This document shows, one piece after another, positions 39,849 to 50,708 of a stretch of 64,000 nucleotides of DNA. The DNA lies in the NCBI GenBank assembly GCA_025352685.1, contig JANXSN010000007.1, forward strand, positions 57,199 to 121,198. The letters are read 5' to 3'. A program made the position numbers and the translations under genes. The notes below the pieces were generated by a model. It saw nothing but the letters and a program-made list of their open reading frames with translations, did no database searches and had not been told where the DNA came from. Origin of the DNA: Sphingomonadales bacterium (GTDB lineage Bacteria; Pseudomonadota; Alphaproteobacteria; Sphingomonadales; Sphingomonadaceae). Within the stretch, counting starts at the first letter, position 1. Every line of letters begins with the position of its first letter.

Positions 39849-40052
39849 TCAGCGACCCGCCTCCATCCAGCGCAAAACCGGTCCGAGTGGAAATATCCAG
39901 ACGATACCAGCAACAAGGTAGATGACCGCCTGCGCCGGCCACGGTGCGTGCGCGATCCACGGCGACAGCGAAACGATCGCGACCGTCCATACCGTCACGA
40001 TGGTGAGGATGAGCAAAACGCCAAGAGGCTTGCGGATTGAGGGTTCAGTCAT
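39849..40052 (-). CDS. DUF2842 family small membrane protein
   Basis: 67 residues from ATG at 40052, which overlaps the stop of the cyclo-ligase gene by four bases. Two membrane segments (about 12-30 and 40-58) around PWPAQAVIYLVAGIVWIFPLGPVLRWM match DUF2842, a short alphaproteobacterial inner-membrane family of unknown function. It is the final gene of the zapA-6S-fau unit. Confidence 0.8.
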   Translation of the reverse strand: MTEPSIRKPLGVLLILTIVTVWTVAIVSLSPWIAHAPWPAQAVIYLVAGIVWIFPLGPVLRWMEAGR

Positions 40053-40606
40053 GCTTCGATCCATCCCGTTTCCGTCGCGACCGCATGGAGCGGCACATCC
40101 CAGCTTTCGTCGGCGATTGCGTCAACCTGCTGCCCGCTCCACGCCAACCCGACCCGCTGCGCGTGCGGGTGGGTTACGAAGGTCCGGTCGTAAAAACCCG
40201 CGCCATATCCGAGGCGATGCAGACGGGCATCGAAAGCCAGGAGCGGCGTAAGAATGAGGTCGGGCACTGCCTCGCGCGCGTCGCGAGCGGGTTGTCGCAG
40301 GCCCATCGGCCCACCCGGCAGCGGATCGCCGGGTCTCCACACCAGAAAACGCATCGCACCCCTGCGGCCCTCCACATGAGGCAACACGATCTCAATGTCA
40401 CGGCGGACAAGACGCTCGATAATAGGGAGTGTGTCGAATTCGGCGCCGATCGGCAGGTAGACAGCGACAGTACCGGCATCGCCCAGATGCTCGTCGATCC
40501 GCTCTGCCAGCATCACGGCGGCAGCACATCGTTCGGCAGCCGTCAGACCTGCGACAAATGCTTGCCGCTTTTCCTTTGCTTCGCGTCGCGCACGGTCTTT
40601 GCTCAT
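40049..40606 (-). CDS. 5-formyltetrahydrofolate cyclo-ligase
   Basis: 185 residues from ATG at 40606 (MSKDRARREAKEKRQAF). Converts 5-formyl-THF to 5,10-methenyl-THF using ATP. YLPIGAEFDT, LILTPLLAFDARLHRLGYGAGFYDRTF and VGLAWSGQQVD are the substrate and ATP motifs. The frame runs 22 codons further upstream but that portion belongs to the 6S RNA region. The zapA, 6S RNA, cyclo-ligase order is ancient and widely conserved (ygfA in E. coli). Confidence 0.93.
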   Translation of the reverse strand: MSKDRARREAKEKRQAFVAGLTAAERCAAAVMLAERIDEHLGDAGTVAVYLPIGAEFDTLPIIERLVRRDIEIVLPHVEGRRGAMRFLVWRPGDPLPGGPMGLRQPARDAREAVPDLILTPLLAFDARLHRLGYGAGFYDRTFVTHPHAQRVGLAWSGQQVDAIADESWDVPLHAVATETGWIEA

Positions 40607-40639
40607 TTCAGGGATACCCGCAAAAGGTGACGGGACCGC

Positions 40640-40787
40640 CATGGCCGTTTGCTCGGATATCCTCTGACGCACGGTACGTCAGGTGGGAACCATGTGCTTC
40701 GGGCCAGGGCCCGGGCAGGGACAGTCCCCAAGGATTGATGAATAGCCTCAGGGATATGATGAGCTCGTACCGGGCAGTGCCCGCCGT
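40640..40787 (-). ncRNA. ssrS: 6S RNA
   Basis: It occupies the gap between zapA and the 5-FTHF cyclo-ligase gene, the classic 6S RNA position, in the same orientation. Read on the minus strand, GCTCatcATATCC near the 5' end pairs with GGATATccGAGC near the 3' end to make an interrupted closing stem. The interior holds an open CCCTGAGG...CCTTGGGGAC region and a CTGACG/CGTCAG hairpin. A long, bulged rod with a central bubble is the fold that binds RNA polymerase. The boundaries are approximate. Confidence 0.7.
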
Positions 40788-40795
40788 TTGCCTAC

Positions 40796-41107
40796 TTAAG
40801 ATATAGCGGGCGTACTCTCAAGGGCGTCGGCAATCGATTCGACACGGGTTGCGAGCAAAGCCAGCGACCCGGCAACTGCTACGTCGGCCGCGGACGAAGG
40901 CGACGCGTTACCTTCGGCGACGTCGTCAGCCAGCAACAGCGCCGCAAATAAAAGCTGGCGGACTTCGCTTGCAGTACCCACTGCGCCCGTCGCCTCGGCG
41001 ACCTTCGCGTCGACCCGCGTCGCGAGGCTGAGCAGATGACCTTCGCCACCGTCGCGGCACGCCACAGTATAGCTGCGCCCCCCGATGGTGAGTGTGACTT
41101 CTGCCAT
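40796..41107 (-). CDS. zapA: Cell division protein ZapA
   Basis: 103 residues; binds and bundles FtsZ at the division ring. EVTLTIGGRSYTVACRDGGEGHLLSLATRVDAKV is the globular head, followed by a helix that forms the dimeric coiled coil. ATG at 41107 shares one base with the stop of the upstream small gene (TGATG). 6S RNA follows immediately. Confidence 0.92.
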   Translation of the reverse strand: MAEVTLTIGGRSYTVACRDGGEGHLLSLATRVDAKVAEATGAVGTASEVRQLLFAALLLADDVAEGNASPSSAADVAVAGSLALLATRVESIADALESTPAIS

Positions 41108-41292
41108 CAGTTCGACTCAGATCTTGCAACGCGGGCAATGACGGTGTCGAGCTCGGCGAGCGCCGCCTGCGTGCGCTGACGCAGGCGCTGATAGCGGCCA
41201 TCAGCAACTGGCTCGCGACGGGTGGACGCGCGCTCAATTCGGGTCAGTGCGCGGTCAATCCGCGCCAACGCATCGGTAATATCGTTTGTCAT
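41107..41292 (-). CDS. Small coiled-coil protein encoded upstream of zapA
   Basis: 61 residues from ATG at 41292 (MTNDITDALARIDRAL). Almost entirely helical with heptad-like spacing (ALARIDRALTRIERA; RLRQRTQAALAELDTVIARV) and no membrane segment. It is translationally coupled to zapA by a one-base overlap. Similar short coiled-coil frames occur before zapA in alphaproteobacteria; a ZapB-like helper role is possible but not shown. The frame extends upstream antisense to tkt; that extension is not real. Confidence 0.7.
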   Translation of the reverse strand: MTNDITDALARIDRALTRIERASTRREPVADGRYQRLRQRTQAALAELDTVIARVARSESN

Positions 41293-41431
41293 AGAGTCGT
41301 AACGGAATAGCAGTGCCAGCCTTGACGGCAAGCCATCACGCGCGCTGCGCCCAAGTTGACGCCCGTTCTCGACCACGACAAAGGAGCGGTCCAACGCGCA
41401 TGACGGCGCGACTCGCATCAGGGAACAGCCC

Positions 41432-43399
41432 ATGACCGCATCGCCGCAGCAGATGGCCAACGCGATACGTGCGCTCGCCATGGATGCGGTTGAGGCCGCC
41501 AATTCGGGGCACCCAGGTATGCCCATGGGCATGGCCGATGTTGCAACGACTTTGTTCACAACATATCTGAAGTTCGACCCTCAAGCGCCGAAATGGCATG
41601 ACCGTGACCGGTTCGTCCTGTCCGCCGGACACGGGTCGATGCTGATATACGCGCTGCTCTATCTCACCGGGTACGAGGCGCCATCAATCGACGACATCAG
41701 GAATTTCCGCCAGTTAGGCAGTCGCTGCGCAGGACATCCCGAAAACTTCGAGCTTGCGGGGGTCGAATGCACGACCGGACCGTTGGGACAGGGCCTCGCG
41801 ATGGCGGTCGGAATGGCGATCGCCGAACGGCATTTGAACGCGAACTTTGGCAACGACCTTGTCGATCACCGAACCTGGGTCATTGCGGGTGACGGTTGCC
41901 TGATGGAAGGGATCAACCACGAAGCGGTCGGCCTCGCCGGTCACCTCGGCCTCGGGCGGATGATCGTCCTGTGGGACGACAACCGCATCACGATCGACGG
42001 CGCCGTGTCGCTGTCGTCCAGCGAAGACATTCCGGCCCGCTACCGGGCCAGCGGCTGGCACGTCGAGGCTTGCGACGGTCACGATCCAGCCGAAATTGCC
42101 CGTGCAATCGACGCGGCGCTGGCCGATCCGCGGCCGTCACTGGTCGCGTGTCGCACAATCATCGCCAAAGGGGCGCCGAACAAGCAGGGCACATCGGCGA
42201 CCCACGGCGCTGCGCTCGGCGCGGCCGAAGTCGCGGCTGCCCGCACCGAACTCGGCTGGACCGCCGAACCCTTCGTGGTACCGGAACCAATTCTTGAGGC
42301 CTGGCGTGCAACCGGCAAGCGCGGCGCGCAGGCCCGGACGGCGTGGGAAGCACGCCTCGCGGCGGCAGCGCTCGGCGGCGAGCTCAAGCGCCGAATGGCG
42401 GGGGACGCAACGCCTGACGGCTGGCTCAGGCCTTATCTCGACAATCTGATAGCCGCGCCGCAAAACATTGCCACCCGCAAGGCATCCGAGCTGGCCCTTG
42501 GCGCCATTAACGATGCGATTCCTGAAACGCTCGGCGGTTCGGCGGATCTGACCGGCTCCAACAACACCAAGACATCGGCCACCGCGCCCCTGAGTAAAAA
42601 CGACTATTCGGGTCGTTATATTTACTACGGCATCCGTGAATTCGGGATGGCGGCAGCGATGAACGGCATGGCGCTCCACGGCGGCATCATTCCGTATGGC
42701 GGCACTTTCCTCGTCTTTGCCGATTATTGCCGCAACGCTATTCGGATGTCGGCGCTACAGCGCGTTCGGACCGTCTATGTGATGACCCATGATTCGATCG
42801 GATTGGGCGAAGACGGGCCGACCCACCAGCCCGTCGAGCATCTGATGTCGCTTCGGGTTGTGCCCAATCTCGATGTTTACCGTCCTTGCGATACCATCGA
42901 GACTGCCGAATGCTGGGCACTCGCGCTGCACAAGACCGACGGTCCCTCGCTGCTTGCACTCAGCCGTCAGAATTTGCCCCAGCTGCGCACCGATATTTCG
43001 CAAAACTGGTCTGCCCGCGGGGCCTATCGTCTGCGTGCCGCCAAAGCTGCACGGCGTGTCGTCCTGATCGCGACCGGTTCAGAGGTCGAGATCGCGATTT
43101 CGGTCGCCGACGCCCTCGAAGAGAAAGGCATTGGCGCGGATGTGGTCTCAATGCCGAGCTGGGAGCGGTTCGACGCGCAGACCGAGACCTATCGGCGCGA
43201 GGTCCTTCCCCACGGTACGCTCATGGTTTCGATAGAGGCGGGCAGCACGATGGGATGGGAGCGCTATGTCCACGGTGGCTTGCGCTTCGGCGTCGACGGC
43301 TTTGGAGCATCGGCCCCGATAGCCGATCTCTACAACCACTTCGGGCTGACGGCAGTAGCCATCACGCCCCAAATCATCTCCGAACTGCAAGGGAACTGA
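41432..43399 (+). CDS. tkt: Transketolase
   Basis: 655 residues, thiamine-diphosphate enzyme moving two-carbon units in the pentose phosphate pathway. [56 protein letters not shown] and [20 protein letters not shown] (ThDP site) are complete, as is [20 protein letters not shown] in the pyrimidine domain. AGGGA precedes the ATG. gap follows after a single base, so the two are one operon. Confidence 0.97.
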   Translation: MTASPQQMANAIRALAMDAVEAANSGHPGMPMGMADVATTLFTTYLKFDPQAPKWHDRDRFVLSAGHGSMLIYALLYLTGYEAPSIDDIRNFRQLGSRCAGHPENFELAGVECTTGPLGQGLAMAVGMAIAERHLNANFGNDLVDHRTWVIAGDGCLMEGINHEAVGLAGHLGLGRMIVLWDDNRITIDGAVSLSSSEDIPARYRASGWHVEACDGHDPAEIARAIDAALADPRPSLVACRTIIAKGAPNKQGTSATHGAALGAAEVAAARTELGWTAEPFVVPEPILEAWRATGKRGAQARTAWEARLAAAALGGELKRRMAGDATPDGWLRPYLDNLIAAPQNIATRKASELALGAINDAIPETLGGSADLTGSNNTKTSATAPLSKNDYSGRYIYYGIREFGMAAAMNGMALHGGIIPYGGTFLVFADYCRNAIRMSALQRVRTVYVMTHDSIGLGEDGPTHQPVEHLMSLRVVPNLDVYRPCDTIETAECWALALHKTDGPSLLALSRQNLPQLRTDISQNWSARGAYRLRAAKAARRVVLIATGSEVEIAISVADALEEKGIGADVVSMPSWERFDAQTETYRREVLPHGTLMVSIEAGSTMGWERYVHGGLRFGVDGFGASAPIADLYNHFGLTAVAITPQIISELQGN

Positions 43400-43400
43400 C

Positions 43401-44411
43401 ATGGCTGTGAAAGTTGCGATCAACGGGTTCGGGCGTATCGGGCGCCTCGTCGCCCGGGCCATTCTCGAACGACACGATTGCGGCCTCGAACTCGTGGCGA
43501 TCAATGATCTGGCGGATGCACAGTCGAATGCGATGCTGTTCAAGCGCGACAGCGTCCACGGTGCCTATCCCGGCACAGTTACAGCCGATGGCAACGATAT
43601 CATCATCGACGGCAAGCGTATCCAGGTAACCGCGGAACGTGACCCATCAAACTTGCCGCACCGTGAGAACAATATCGATATAGCATTTGAATGCACAGGG
43701 TTTTTTGCTGATCGCGAGTCAGCAAAAAAGCACCTGGATGCTGGTGCCAAGCGCGTCCTGATCTCCGCGCCGGCCAAAGGCGTCGACCTGACCGTGGTGT
43801 TCGGCGTCAACCATGACAAATTGACCGCCGAGCATACCATCGTGTCGAACGCATCGTGCACAACAAACTGCCTTGCACCGGTTGCCAAGGTTCTGAACGA
43901 CAGCGTGGGTATCGAGCGCGGTCTGATGACAACGATCCACGCCTATACCAACGACCAGAAGATTCTCGATCAGATCCACCCCGATATGCGCCGTGCTCGG
44001 GCCGCCGGTATGTCGATCATTCCGACAACAACCGGCGCTGCACGCGCGGTGGGTGAAGTGTTGCCGGAATTGAAGGGCAAACTCGATGGATCGGCTTTAC
44101 GTGTGCCAACGCCCAACGTCAGCCTGATTGACCTGACCTTCACACCCAAACGCGACACGACCAGGGACGAGGTGAATGCAATCCTGAAAGCCGCGTCGCA
44201 GAGTGGGCCGTTGAAGGGCATTCTTGCCTTCACCGACGAACCGCTCGTCTCCATCGACCTTAATCATAATGCCGCTTCGTCCACCGTAGACAGCCTCGAA
44301 ACCGCCGTCCTCGACGGAAAGCTCGTCCGCGTGCTCAGCTGGTACGACAATGAGTGGGGCTTTTCGAACCGCATGGTCGACACAGCAGGAGCCATGGGCA
44401 AGCTGATCTGA
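43401..44411 (+). CDS. gap: Glyceraldehyde-3-phosphate dehydrogenase, type I
   Basis: 336 residues. N-terminal Rossmann motif [13 protein letters not shown]; catalytic Cys153 in [34 protein letters not shown] and [14 protein letters not shown] near the C-terminus. It oxidises glyceraldehyde-3-phosphate with NAD or NADP. ATG is one base after the tkt stop, with GGGAA upstream. The downstream MOSC gene begins three bases after its stop. Confidence 0.97.
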   Translation: MAVKVAINGFGRIGRLVARAILERHDCGLELVAINDLADAQSNAMLFKRDSVHGAYPGTVTADGNDIIIDGKRIQVTAERDPSNLPHRENNIDIAFECTGFFADRESAKKHLDAGAKRVLISAPAKGVDLTVVFGVNHDKLTAEHTIVSNASCTTNCLAPVAKVLNDSVGIERGLMTTIHAYTNDQKILDQIHPDMRRARAAGMSIIPTTTGAARAVGEVLPELKGKLDGSALRVPTPNVSLIDLTFTPKRDTTRDEVNAILKAASQSGPLKGILAFTDEPLVSIDLNHNAASSTVDSLETAVLDGKLVRVLSWYDNEWGFSNRMVDTAGAMGKLI

Positions 44412-44414
44412 CCA

Positions 44415-44873
44415 ATGGGGGTCCTGACCGGGATTGCGCGCCATGGACGGCCCAAAGCACCGATGGAGACGGTAGAGCGGGCCATTGTGACACAGCAGCA
44501 CGGCATCGCCGGCGACTATCGTGGCGCGATTCGCGGCGGACCGTACAGGCGGCAGGTGACGCTGATCGAGCGAGAAGGCTGGGACGCGGCGATGTCGCAG
44601 GTCGTTCGGGCACTGCCCTGGGAGGCGCGTCGGTCAAATCTGCTCGTGGAGGAGATCGACCTGCCAAAGCTGCGCGGCTCCCGGCTGCGCATCGGCAGTG
44701 AGGTGATCCTCGAGGTGACCTGCGAAACCGATCCCTGCGAACGCATGGAGGCGCTGGCCCGCGGCCTGCGCGCGGCGCTCACGCCCGATTGGCGGGGTGG
44801 CGTCTGTGCGTTCGTGGTAAGGGGCGGCACCATCGCCGTCGGTGACACCGTGACATTTAAGGATCCCGAATGA
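44415..44873 (+). CDS. MOSC domain protein
   Basis: 152 residues, a stand-alone MOSC domain, the fold of molybdenum-cofactor sulfurase C-termini. [36 protein letters not shown] and [12 protein letters not shown] are the family pattern; the single Cys of DPCERM is the likely functional residue. The family hosts YiiM- and YuaD-like proteins thought to move sulfur or detoxify N-hydroxylated bases. It is inserted between gap and pgk and overlaps pgk by four bases, so it is expressed with glycolysis. Confidence 0.85.
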   Translation: MGVLTGIARHGRPKAPMETVERAIVTQQHGIAGDYRGAIRGGPYRRQVTLIEREGWDAAMSQVVRALPWEARRSNLLVEEIDLPKLRGSRLRIGSEVILEVTCETDPCERMEALARGLRAALTPDWRGGVCAFVVRGGTIAVGDTVTFKDPE

Positions 44874-46069
44874 CGAACTACCGAACGCTCGACGACGCTT
44901 TTGACGAATTTGGGAGCGACATCGGCAGCAAACGGGTTCTGGTCCGCGAGGATTTGAATGCGCCCATGGCCGACGGCGTCGTTACCGATGACACCCGGCT
45001 CCGCGCCACCGTAGCTACCGTAAGCGAACTCGCTGACGCAGGTGCCGTCGTATTGATTCTAGCCCATTTTGGGCGTCCCAAGGGACCGAGCGCAGAACTC
45101 TCGCTGTCGCACATCGTGCCAGCCTATTCGGCAGTGCTAGGGCGGCCCGTCCACTTCATCGACTGGGAGGGCGACGCCGCGGCGGTTGCCAAGCTTCAAC
45201 CCGGTGACATTGGCCTGCTTGAAAATACGCGCTTTTTCGGCGGTGAGGAAAAGAACGATCCCGCCATCGTCGCCCGCTTCGCGTCCTTGGGGGACATCTA
45301 CGTCAACGACGCCTTTTCCGCCTCTCACCGCGCCCATGCGTCGACAGAGGGTCTCGCGCACGTCCTGCCCGCGTTCGCCGGGCGGGCAATGGAAGCCGAG
45401 CTAAACGCGCTCGGCAAGGCACTAGGCAAACCTGAACATCCTGTTGCCGCAGTCGTCGGCGGTGCGAAGGTTTCGACTAAACTGGCGGTCCTCGAACATC
45501 TCGTCGACCGCGTCGATCATCTGATCATCGGGGGTGGCATGGCCAACACCTTCCTCGCCGCGCGCGGCGTCGGTGTCGGCAAGTCTTTGTGCGAACACGA
45601 TCTGGTCGGAACGGTCGACGCGATCTTCGAGGCTGCGCACAAGGCGGGTTGCACGATCCACCTCCCCTACGACGTCGTGGTCGCAAAGGAGTTCCGCGCC
45701 TTTGCGCCAGTTCGCACTGTTAACGTCCACGAAGTTGCGGCTGACGAGATGATCCTGGATATCGGCCCCGCCGCCGTCGAGGCGCTTGCCGACGTCTTGA
45801 AGAACTGTCGCACGTTGGTCTGGAACGGGCCGCTCGGCGCGTTCGAAACCCCACCCTTCGACACCGCTACGATTGCGCTTGCCCGGACAGCTGCCGCACT
45901 GACCAGAGAAGGCAGCCTTGTATCAGTGGCCGGCGGCGGCGACACGGTCGCAGCGCTCAATCAGGCGGGGGTCGCCGATGACTTCACCTTCGTCTCGACT
46001 GCAGGCGGCGCGTTCCTCGAGTGGATGGAAGGGCGCGAACTGCCCGGCGTGGCGGCTCTTGCGGCGTAA
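44870..46069 (+). CDS. pgk: Phosphoglycerate kinase
   Basis: 399 residues, makes ATP from 1,3-bisphosphoglycerate. [51 protein letters not shown] and [12 protein letters not shown] are present and the length is normal. ATG overlaps the MOSC stop as ATGA. One small departure: the usual R-V-D-L/F-N near the N-terminus reads REDLN, a variant found in alphaproteobacteria. Confidence 0.97.
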   Translation: MTNYRTLDDAFDEFGSDIGSKRVLVREDLNAPMADGVVTDDTRLRATVATVSELADAGAVVLILAHFGRPKGPSAELSLSHIVPAYSAVLGRPVHFIDWEGDAAAVAKLQPGDIGLLENTRFFGGEEKNDPAIVARFASLGDIYVNDAFSASHRAHASTEGLAHVLPAFAGRAMEAELNALGKALGKPEHPVAAVVGGAKVSTKLAVLEHLVDRVDHLIIGGGMANTFLAARGVGVGKSLCEHDLVGTVDAIFEAAHKAGCTIHLPYDVVVAKEFRAFAPVRTVNVHEVAADEMILDIGPAAVEALADVLKNCRTLVWNGPLGAFETPPFDTATIALARTAAALTREGSLVSVAGGGDTVAALNQAGVADDFTFVSTAGGAFLEWMEGRELPGVAALAA

Positions 46070-46082
46070 ATGACTGCGCACG

Positions 46083-46097
46083 GGCGGCGTCGCCGCC
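46083..46097 (+). terminator. GGCGGC hairpin after pgk
   Basis: GGCGGC-gtc-GCCGCC, a six-base GC stem beginning 14 bases after the pgk stop. No U-run follows, so it may be only an mRNA-stabilising hairpin. Confidence 0.35.
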
Positions 46098-46334
46098 AAG
46101 CGGAACGCGGGCAACGCGACCCGGCTGGCTGCCCTGGCCATCGCGCAATCTGACCTTTGCGACGAAGCGGCACGCTTTGATTGGAGATGGGCAGATGCGA
46201 ACAGGTTATTCATGCGCCTCTCCGCATGGCGACCTCGAGCTCTGCTTGAAATCCGCCGGAAAGCCGTGCTGCGCATTGCCTCGATCCCAGTCCGGTATAT
46301 GGGCAGCAGCACAACAGATGCGCAGGATGAAGCG

Positions 46335-48269
46335 ATGACCCAAGCTCTCTTCCCCGTTCCCGCCGACTGGGCCGGAAACGCCAGGATCGACGCCGCTGGC
46401 TACGATCGGCTCTACGCAGAAGCGCTCGCCGACCCCGAAGGCTATTGGCGCCGCGAAGCCAAGATCATCGACTGGATCCGACCCTTCGAGCGCGCCGCAG
46501 ACTGGTCGTTCAACAAGGACGATTTCCACATCTCATGGTTTCAGGGTGGTCAGCTCAACCTGTCGGCGAACTGCCTTGACCGCCACCTCGCCGAGCGCGG
46601 CGATACGACGGCCATCATCTGGGAAGGTGACGATCCCGCCGATCACCGCACGCTCACCTATGCTGAAGTCCACGCTGAAACTTGTCGCTTTGCCAATGTC
46701 TTGAAGGCACACGGTGTAACCAAGGGCGACCGCGTCACGCTCTATATGCCGATGATTCCCGAAGCTGCGGTGGCGATGCTTGCGTGCGCACGGGTAGGGG
46801 CTGTTCATTCGATCGTGTTCGGCGGCTTTTCACCCGAGGCGCTGGCAGGACGGATCACCGACTGTGACTCGCGCATCGTCGTGACGGCGGATGCAGGGCG
46901 CCGCGGCGGCAAGACTGTACCGCTCAAAGCGAACGTCGACGCAGCGCTGACCCACGTCAGCAGCGTAGAGCGCGTCATCGTCGTGCGCCACACCGGTGCC
47001 GACGTGGCCATGAGCGAGGGCCGCGATGTCTGGTACGATCAGGCACGCGAAACCGTGACTGCCGACTGTCCGCCTGAAATCGTCGATGCCGAGGACCCGC
47101 TGTTCATTCTCTACACCAGCGGGTCGACGGGAAAGCCCAAAGGTGTCGTGCACACAACCGCAGGCTATGGGGTCTGGGCAGCATGGACCCACCGCAATGT
47201 CTTCGATTACCGGCAGGGCCAGATTTACTGGTGCGCCGCTGACATAGGCTGGGTCACGGGCCACAGCTACGTCGTTTACGGCCCGCTTTTGAATGGTGCG
47301 ACAACGGTGATGTTCGAGGGCGTCCCAAACTGGCCCGACCATAGCCGATTCTGGCAGATCGTTGACAAGCACAAAGTGGAAATCTTCTATGCTGCCCCGA
47401 CCGCATTGCGATCATTGATGCGTGAGGGCGACGATTATGTGACAAGCACGTCACGTCGTTCGTTGAAGCTGTTGGGAAGTGTTGGCGAGCCCATAAACCC
47501 CGAGGCATGGGATTGGTACCACCGCGTCGTTGGAGAACGCCGTTGTCCGATCGTCGATACGTGGTGGCAGACCGAAACCGGTGGTGCCCTGATCTCACCG
47601 TTACCGGGGGCGACGGCGTTGAAACCCGGTTCCGCAACCAAGCCGCTTCCCGGCGTCGTCGCGCAGATCGTCGATGCGCAAGGCGTCGTGCTCGTGGGCG
47701 CTGCCGAGGGCAATCTGGTGCTGACAACGAGCTGGCCTGGCCAGATGCGCGGTGTTTGGGGTGATCCTGAGCGCTTCTTCAAAACCTATTTCACGACCTA
47801 CCCTGGCAAATATTTTACCGGAGACGGCGCTCGACGGGACGCCGACGGCTATTTCTGGATCACGGGGCGCGTCGATGACGTGATCAATGTTTCCGGACAT
47901 CGCATGGGGACAGCCGAAGTCGAATCCGCACTCGTTGCCCATGGCGCTGTCGCAGAGGCAGCCGTTGTTGGCGTACCGCACGACATAAAAGGCCAGGGCA
48001 TTTACGCCTTTGTGACCGTCAATGCCGATGTCACGCCCGACGACGATCTTCATGCGGCGCTGGTAAAATGGGTGCGGACCGAGATCGGTCCCATTGCGAC
48101 GCCTGATGTTATCCAGTTTGCCCCGGCGCTCCCCAAAACAAGAAGTGGCAAGATAATGCGGCGCATTCTTCGCAAAATTGCCGAAGGCGATGTGTCATCG
48201 CTCGGCGACATCTCAACGCTGGCCGACCCTTTGGTTGTCGATCATCTCATTGCCGGCCGCACGCGATGA
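46335..48269 (+). CDS. acs: Acetyl-coenzyme A synthetase
   Basis: 644 residues, activates acetate to acetyl-CoA through acetyl-[19 protein letters not shown] is the ATP loop, [16 protein letters not shown] the acyl-binding motif, and Lys606 in [10 protein letters not shown] is the lysine that is acetylated to switch the enzyme off. I chose ATG at 46335 ([12 protein letters not shown]) for normal length; the frame continues 41 codons upstream with no similarity. The thioesterase gene overlaps by four bases. Confidence 0.96.
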   Translation: MTQALFPVPADWAGNARIDAAGYDRLYAEALADPEGYWRREAKIIDWIRPFERAADWSFNKDDFHISWFQGGQLNLSANCLDRHLAERGDTTAIIWEGDDPADHRTLTYAEVHAETCRFANVLKAHGVTKGDRVTLYMPMIPEAAVAMLACARVGAVHSIVFGGFSPEALAGRITDCDSRIVVTADAGRRGGKTVPLKANVDAALTHVSSVERVIVVRHTGADVAMSEGRDVWYDQARETVTADCPPEIVDAEDPLFILYTSGSTGKPKGVVHTTAGYGVWAAWTHRNVFDYRQGQIYWCAADIGWVTGHSYVVYGPLLNGATTVMFEGVPNWPDHSRFWQIVDKHKVEIFYAAPTALRSLMREGDDYVTSTSRRSLKLLGSVGEPINPEAWDWYHRVVGERRCPIVDTWWQTETGGALISPLPGATALKPGSATKPLPGVVAQIVDAQGVVLVGAAEGNLVLTTSWPGQMRGVWGDPERFFKTYFTTYPGKYFTGDGARRDADGYFWITGRVDDVINVSGHRMGTAEVESALVAHGAVAEAAVVGVPHDIKGQGIYAFVTVNADVTPDDDLHAALVKWVRTEIGPIATPDVIQFAPALPKTRSGKIMRRILRKIAEGDVSSLGDISTLADPLVVDHLIAGRTR

Positions 48270-49027
48270 GCCTGCCATCGGTGGAGCGCGACGGCGAGCT
48301 CGACAGCGGGGGCTTTTGCGCAACGATCGGCGATGGCTGGCTGCAGGGACGCACAGCCTATGGTGGGGCATCGGCAGCGATTGCGCTGGCCGCGGCCAAG
48401 GCAGTGTTTACCGGTTTGCCACCGCTGCGTTGCGCTCAGGTCGCCTTCGTGGGCCCCATCGCGGGTCGCGTGCACTTGATGCCGACGCTGCTCCGGCAGG
48501 GCAAAAACAGCGCATTTATCGCCTGCGACGTCACGGGAAGCGACGGCTTGGGCCTGCGTGCCCTGTTCCTGTTCATGGCGTCACGCGACTCCGCGATCAA
48601 CTATGAAAACCTGACTGCGCCCCCCCACGACTTACCCGACATCGACCCTGTCGATCCGGCCACAACGCCACAAGGGTTCCTGTCGAACTTCGATTTCGCG
48701 CACGGCGCAAGGCGCGACGCCGGATACCTTCGATGGGCGCGCCTGCGTGATCGCTCGAACGTGGACGTCGAGACCGAGCTGCTCGCCATTGCCGATGCTT
48801 TACCCCCCGCGGCCATGATCTTTGCCAAGGATTGGGGTCCGGTTTCCACGGCAAGCTGGCAGATCAATCTTGTCAGCGACGCGCCCGCGACGCGCGACGG
48901 GTGGTGGTTGCTGGGAGCCGACACACTTCATGCCGGTCACGGATCGTCGAGTCAGACGATGACCATCTGGAACCATGACGGAAATGCAGTCGCAACCGCG
49001 ACCCAAAGTGTCGCCTTGTTTGTCTGA
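48266..49027 (+). CDS. TesB-like acyl-CoA thioesterase
   Basis: 253 residues matching the double hot-dog thioesterase superfamily. [20 protein letters not shown] near the N-terminus is the first hot-dog helix, and a second repeat begins near 140, ending in [21 protein letters not shown]. It would hydrolyse acyl-CoA esters; the chain preference cannot be read. ATG overlaps the acs stop, so acetate activation and an acyl-CoA hydrolase are co-expressed. Confidence 0.85.
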   Translation: MSLPSVERDGELDSGGFCATIGDGWLQGRTAYGGASAAIALAAAKAVFTGLPPLRCAQVAFVGPIAGRVHLMPTLLRQGKNSAFIACDVTGSDGLGLRALFLFMASRDSAINYENLTAPPHDLPDIDPVDPATTPQGFLSNFDFAHGARRDAGYLRWARLRDRSNVDVETELLAIADALPPAAMIFAKDWGPVSTASWQINLVSDAPATRDGWWLLGADTLHAGHGSSSQTMTIWNHDGNAVATATQSVALFV

Positions 49028-49288
49028 TCTTCCAACTCTCGCACCCGAGCCGTTGCTCATCGCGATCAGCACAGGTGGCCATTTCGTGCTGGTGACACGC
49101 GACAGTCGGACTGCAGCCGGTACCCTGTGGTCGACGCCAGAACGCACTGAGCGAATTCATGCACGCAAGAACAGCTCTGGGAATATCAGCTCAGGACGGA
49201 GCGCAACCACTCAATCGCAAACTGAGCAAAGCGAACGGTCATCTGGCGTTCAACAGCTGATCCAGACAGGTTCTATGTTCGTACACCG

Positions 49289-49972
49289 TCAATCCAACTT
49301 GGCGACGGTAAGTGTCTGTGTCAACAGATCTACCAGGGCGTCGTAACGGTGCAGAACAGCGGTTGCCCCGAGCTGATCCACAGGGCGATCTGCATAGCCA
49401 TGGGCAAACACGATGCCTGGAACGCCTGCGGCCCGCGCGGTCGCCATGTCGACAATCGAGTCGCCAACCAACACAGCTGCCCCCCCACCCGACTGCTCGA
49501 TCGCAAGCCTCAACGGTGCCGGATCTGGCTTTGAGACAGTCAAAGTGTCTCCACCCACAATTGCCGCAAAGCGGGCTTGCCATCCGAGCGCGTCGACCAG
49601 ACGGCGCGCCGAAGCGGCGGGCTTGTTTGTACACAAAGCTAGCGAAACGCCGCGCATTTTCAGCTCGTCCATTGCCTGCTCGATGCCCTCATAGGGTTGA
49701 GTGAAATCGCAGATATGGTCGTCGTAGTAGCTCATCAGGATGGGGTAGCCCCGCTCGATGAGCGCCTTGTCGCAACGACCCGTTGCCTCGAGACCCTGGC
49801 GCAACAGGGCCTTGGTACCATGCCCGATCATGCGCCTTGCCTCGGACAGTGACACCGCCCGTCGTCCCATGGCAGCCAGCGCGCAGTTCAAGGCCGCAGC
49901 AAGGTCTGGCGCGGTATCAGCTACTGTTCCATCGAGATCAAACACGACGCTACGAAACACGATGTCACTCAT
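49289..49972 (-). CDS. gph: Phosphoglycolate phosphatase (HAD family)
   Basis: 227 residues from ATG at 49972 (MSDIVFRSVVFDLDGTVADT). DLDGT is HAD motif I with the nucleophilic aspartate, LALCTNKP motif II, and KPDPAPLRLA...VLVGDSIVDMATARAAG motifs III and IV. Removes phosphoglycolate made by RuBisCO oxygenation or DNA 3' end repair. The reading frame extends 58 codons upstream without similarity. The CbbR-type regulator fragment just upstream hints at a former photorespiratory or Calvin-cycle context. Confidence 0.9.
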   Translation of the reverse strand: MSDIVFRSVVFDLDGTVADTAPDLAAALNCALAAMGRRAVSLSEARRMIGHGTKALLRQGLEATGRCDKALIERGYPILMSYYDDHICDFTQPYEGIEQAMDELKMRGVSLALCTNKPAASARRLVDALGWQARFAAIVGGDTLTVSKPDPAPLRLAIEQSGGGAAVLVGDSIVDMATARAAGVPGIVFAHGYADRPVDQLGATAVLHRYDALVDLLTQTLTVAKLD

Positions 49973-50028
49973 CGTGCGGGAATGTGGCACAAAGTGGCGG
50001 CGGCGCAATATCGCATCGACCAGAAGGT

Positions 50029-50484
50029 CTAATCGCGTCCGATTTGAACTTTGGGAAAGAAGTCGCGACCGCGATCGGTGATGAAAGATTTGAACGCTGC
50101 CGCGGTGAGCGAGGCCGCGCGATCGGCCCGATTTGCCAGAAACCATTGGCGGTGCGTCGGTGTCCCGGCGACATCGAGAACGACAAGGCGTCCCAGCTGA
50201 GCCTCCATCGCGATTGTATACGTGGAAATCAGGGCAAGGCCGAGACCGGCCATAACCGCCTGCTTGATGATCTCGTTCGATGAAAATTCAGTCGCGCGGG
50301 GATCGATCTGCGTGGCTGTTTCGGCAATGAACAATTCAAGGGCATTGCGCGTGGCCGACCCAATTTCGCGAACAAGCATCGGCTCCAGTGCGATCCTCGA
50401 TCGGGCAACCGGCCGCTCGCTGACTATCGGATCGTCAAGTCGGGCGATGATTACGATCGGATGTTCCTCGATGAGATACCTGCA
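50029..50484 (-). pseudogene. C-terminal fragment of a CbbR-type LysR regulator
   Basis: About 150 residues of the effector-binding domain remain: HPIVIIARLDDPI, LVREIGSATRNALELFIAE, FSSNEIIKQAVMAGLGLALISTYTIAMEAQLGRLVVLDV, RQWFLANRAD and DFFPKV. These are strongly CbbR-like. The helix-turn-helix and the first half of the effector domain are absent; upstream sequence switches directly to a catalase remnant near 50485. The frame is still open to a fortuitous ATG at 50556, but the product cannot bind DNA. Confidence 0.85.
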
Positions 50485-50708
50485 CGTGGACGATGCGCTC
50501 AGCGATCCGTTCGTGGTTAAAATGAAAGATTTTTTAGCGGAGAACGAAATCCTCAAGCAGGGTCGGACCTCGCGCGCCGGCGCAGGCTGTTTTGATTGTC
50601 ACTGACCGGGACGCCGTGATTGGTCGTAAGCATCTGCGTTTCGTCGCCCGCCTGTTGATGCGTCTCGCCACGGTTGCCAACGACTGTCCCAACATGATTT
50701 TTTGGCAT
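50485..50708 (-). pseudogene. N-terminal remnant of a clade-2 catalase
   Basis: From ATG 50708 one frame reads LTTNHGVPVSDNQNSLR; after a one-base loss near 50582 the next frame reads AGARGPTLLEDFVLR. The glutamate codon is now TAA (50534-50536) and the sequence continues KIFHFNHERIAERIVH. Together these rebuild the KatE-type start NQNSLRAGARGPTLLEDF.LREKI.HF.HERI.ERIVHARG. A frameshift, a nonsense codon and loss of the remaining 600 or more residues make it dead. It ends where the CbbR fragment begins. Confidence 0.85.
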
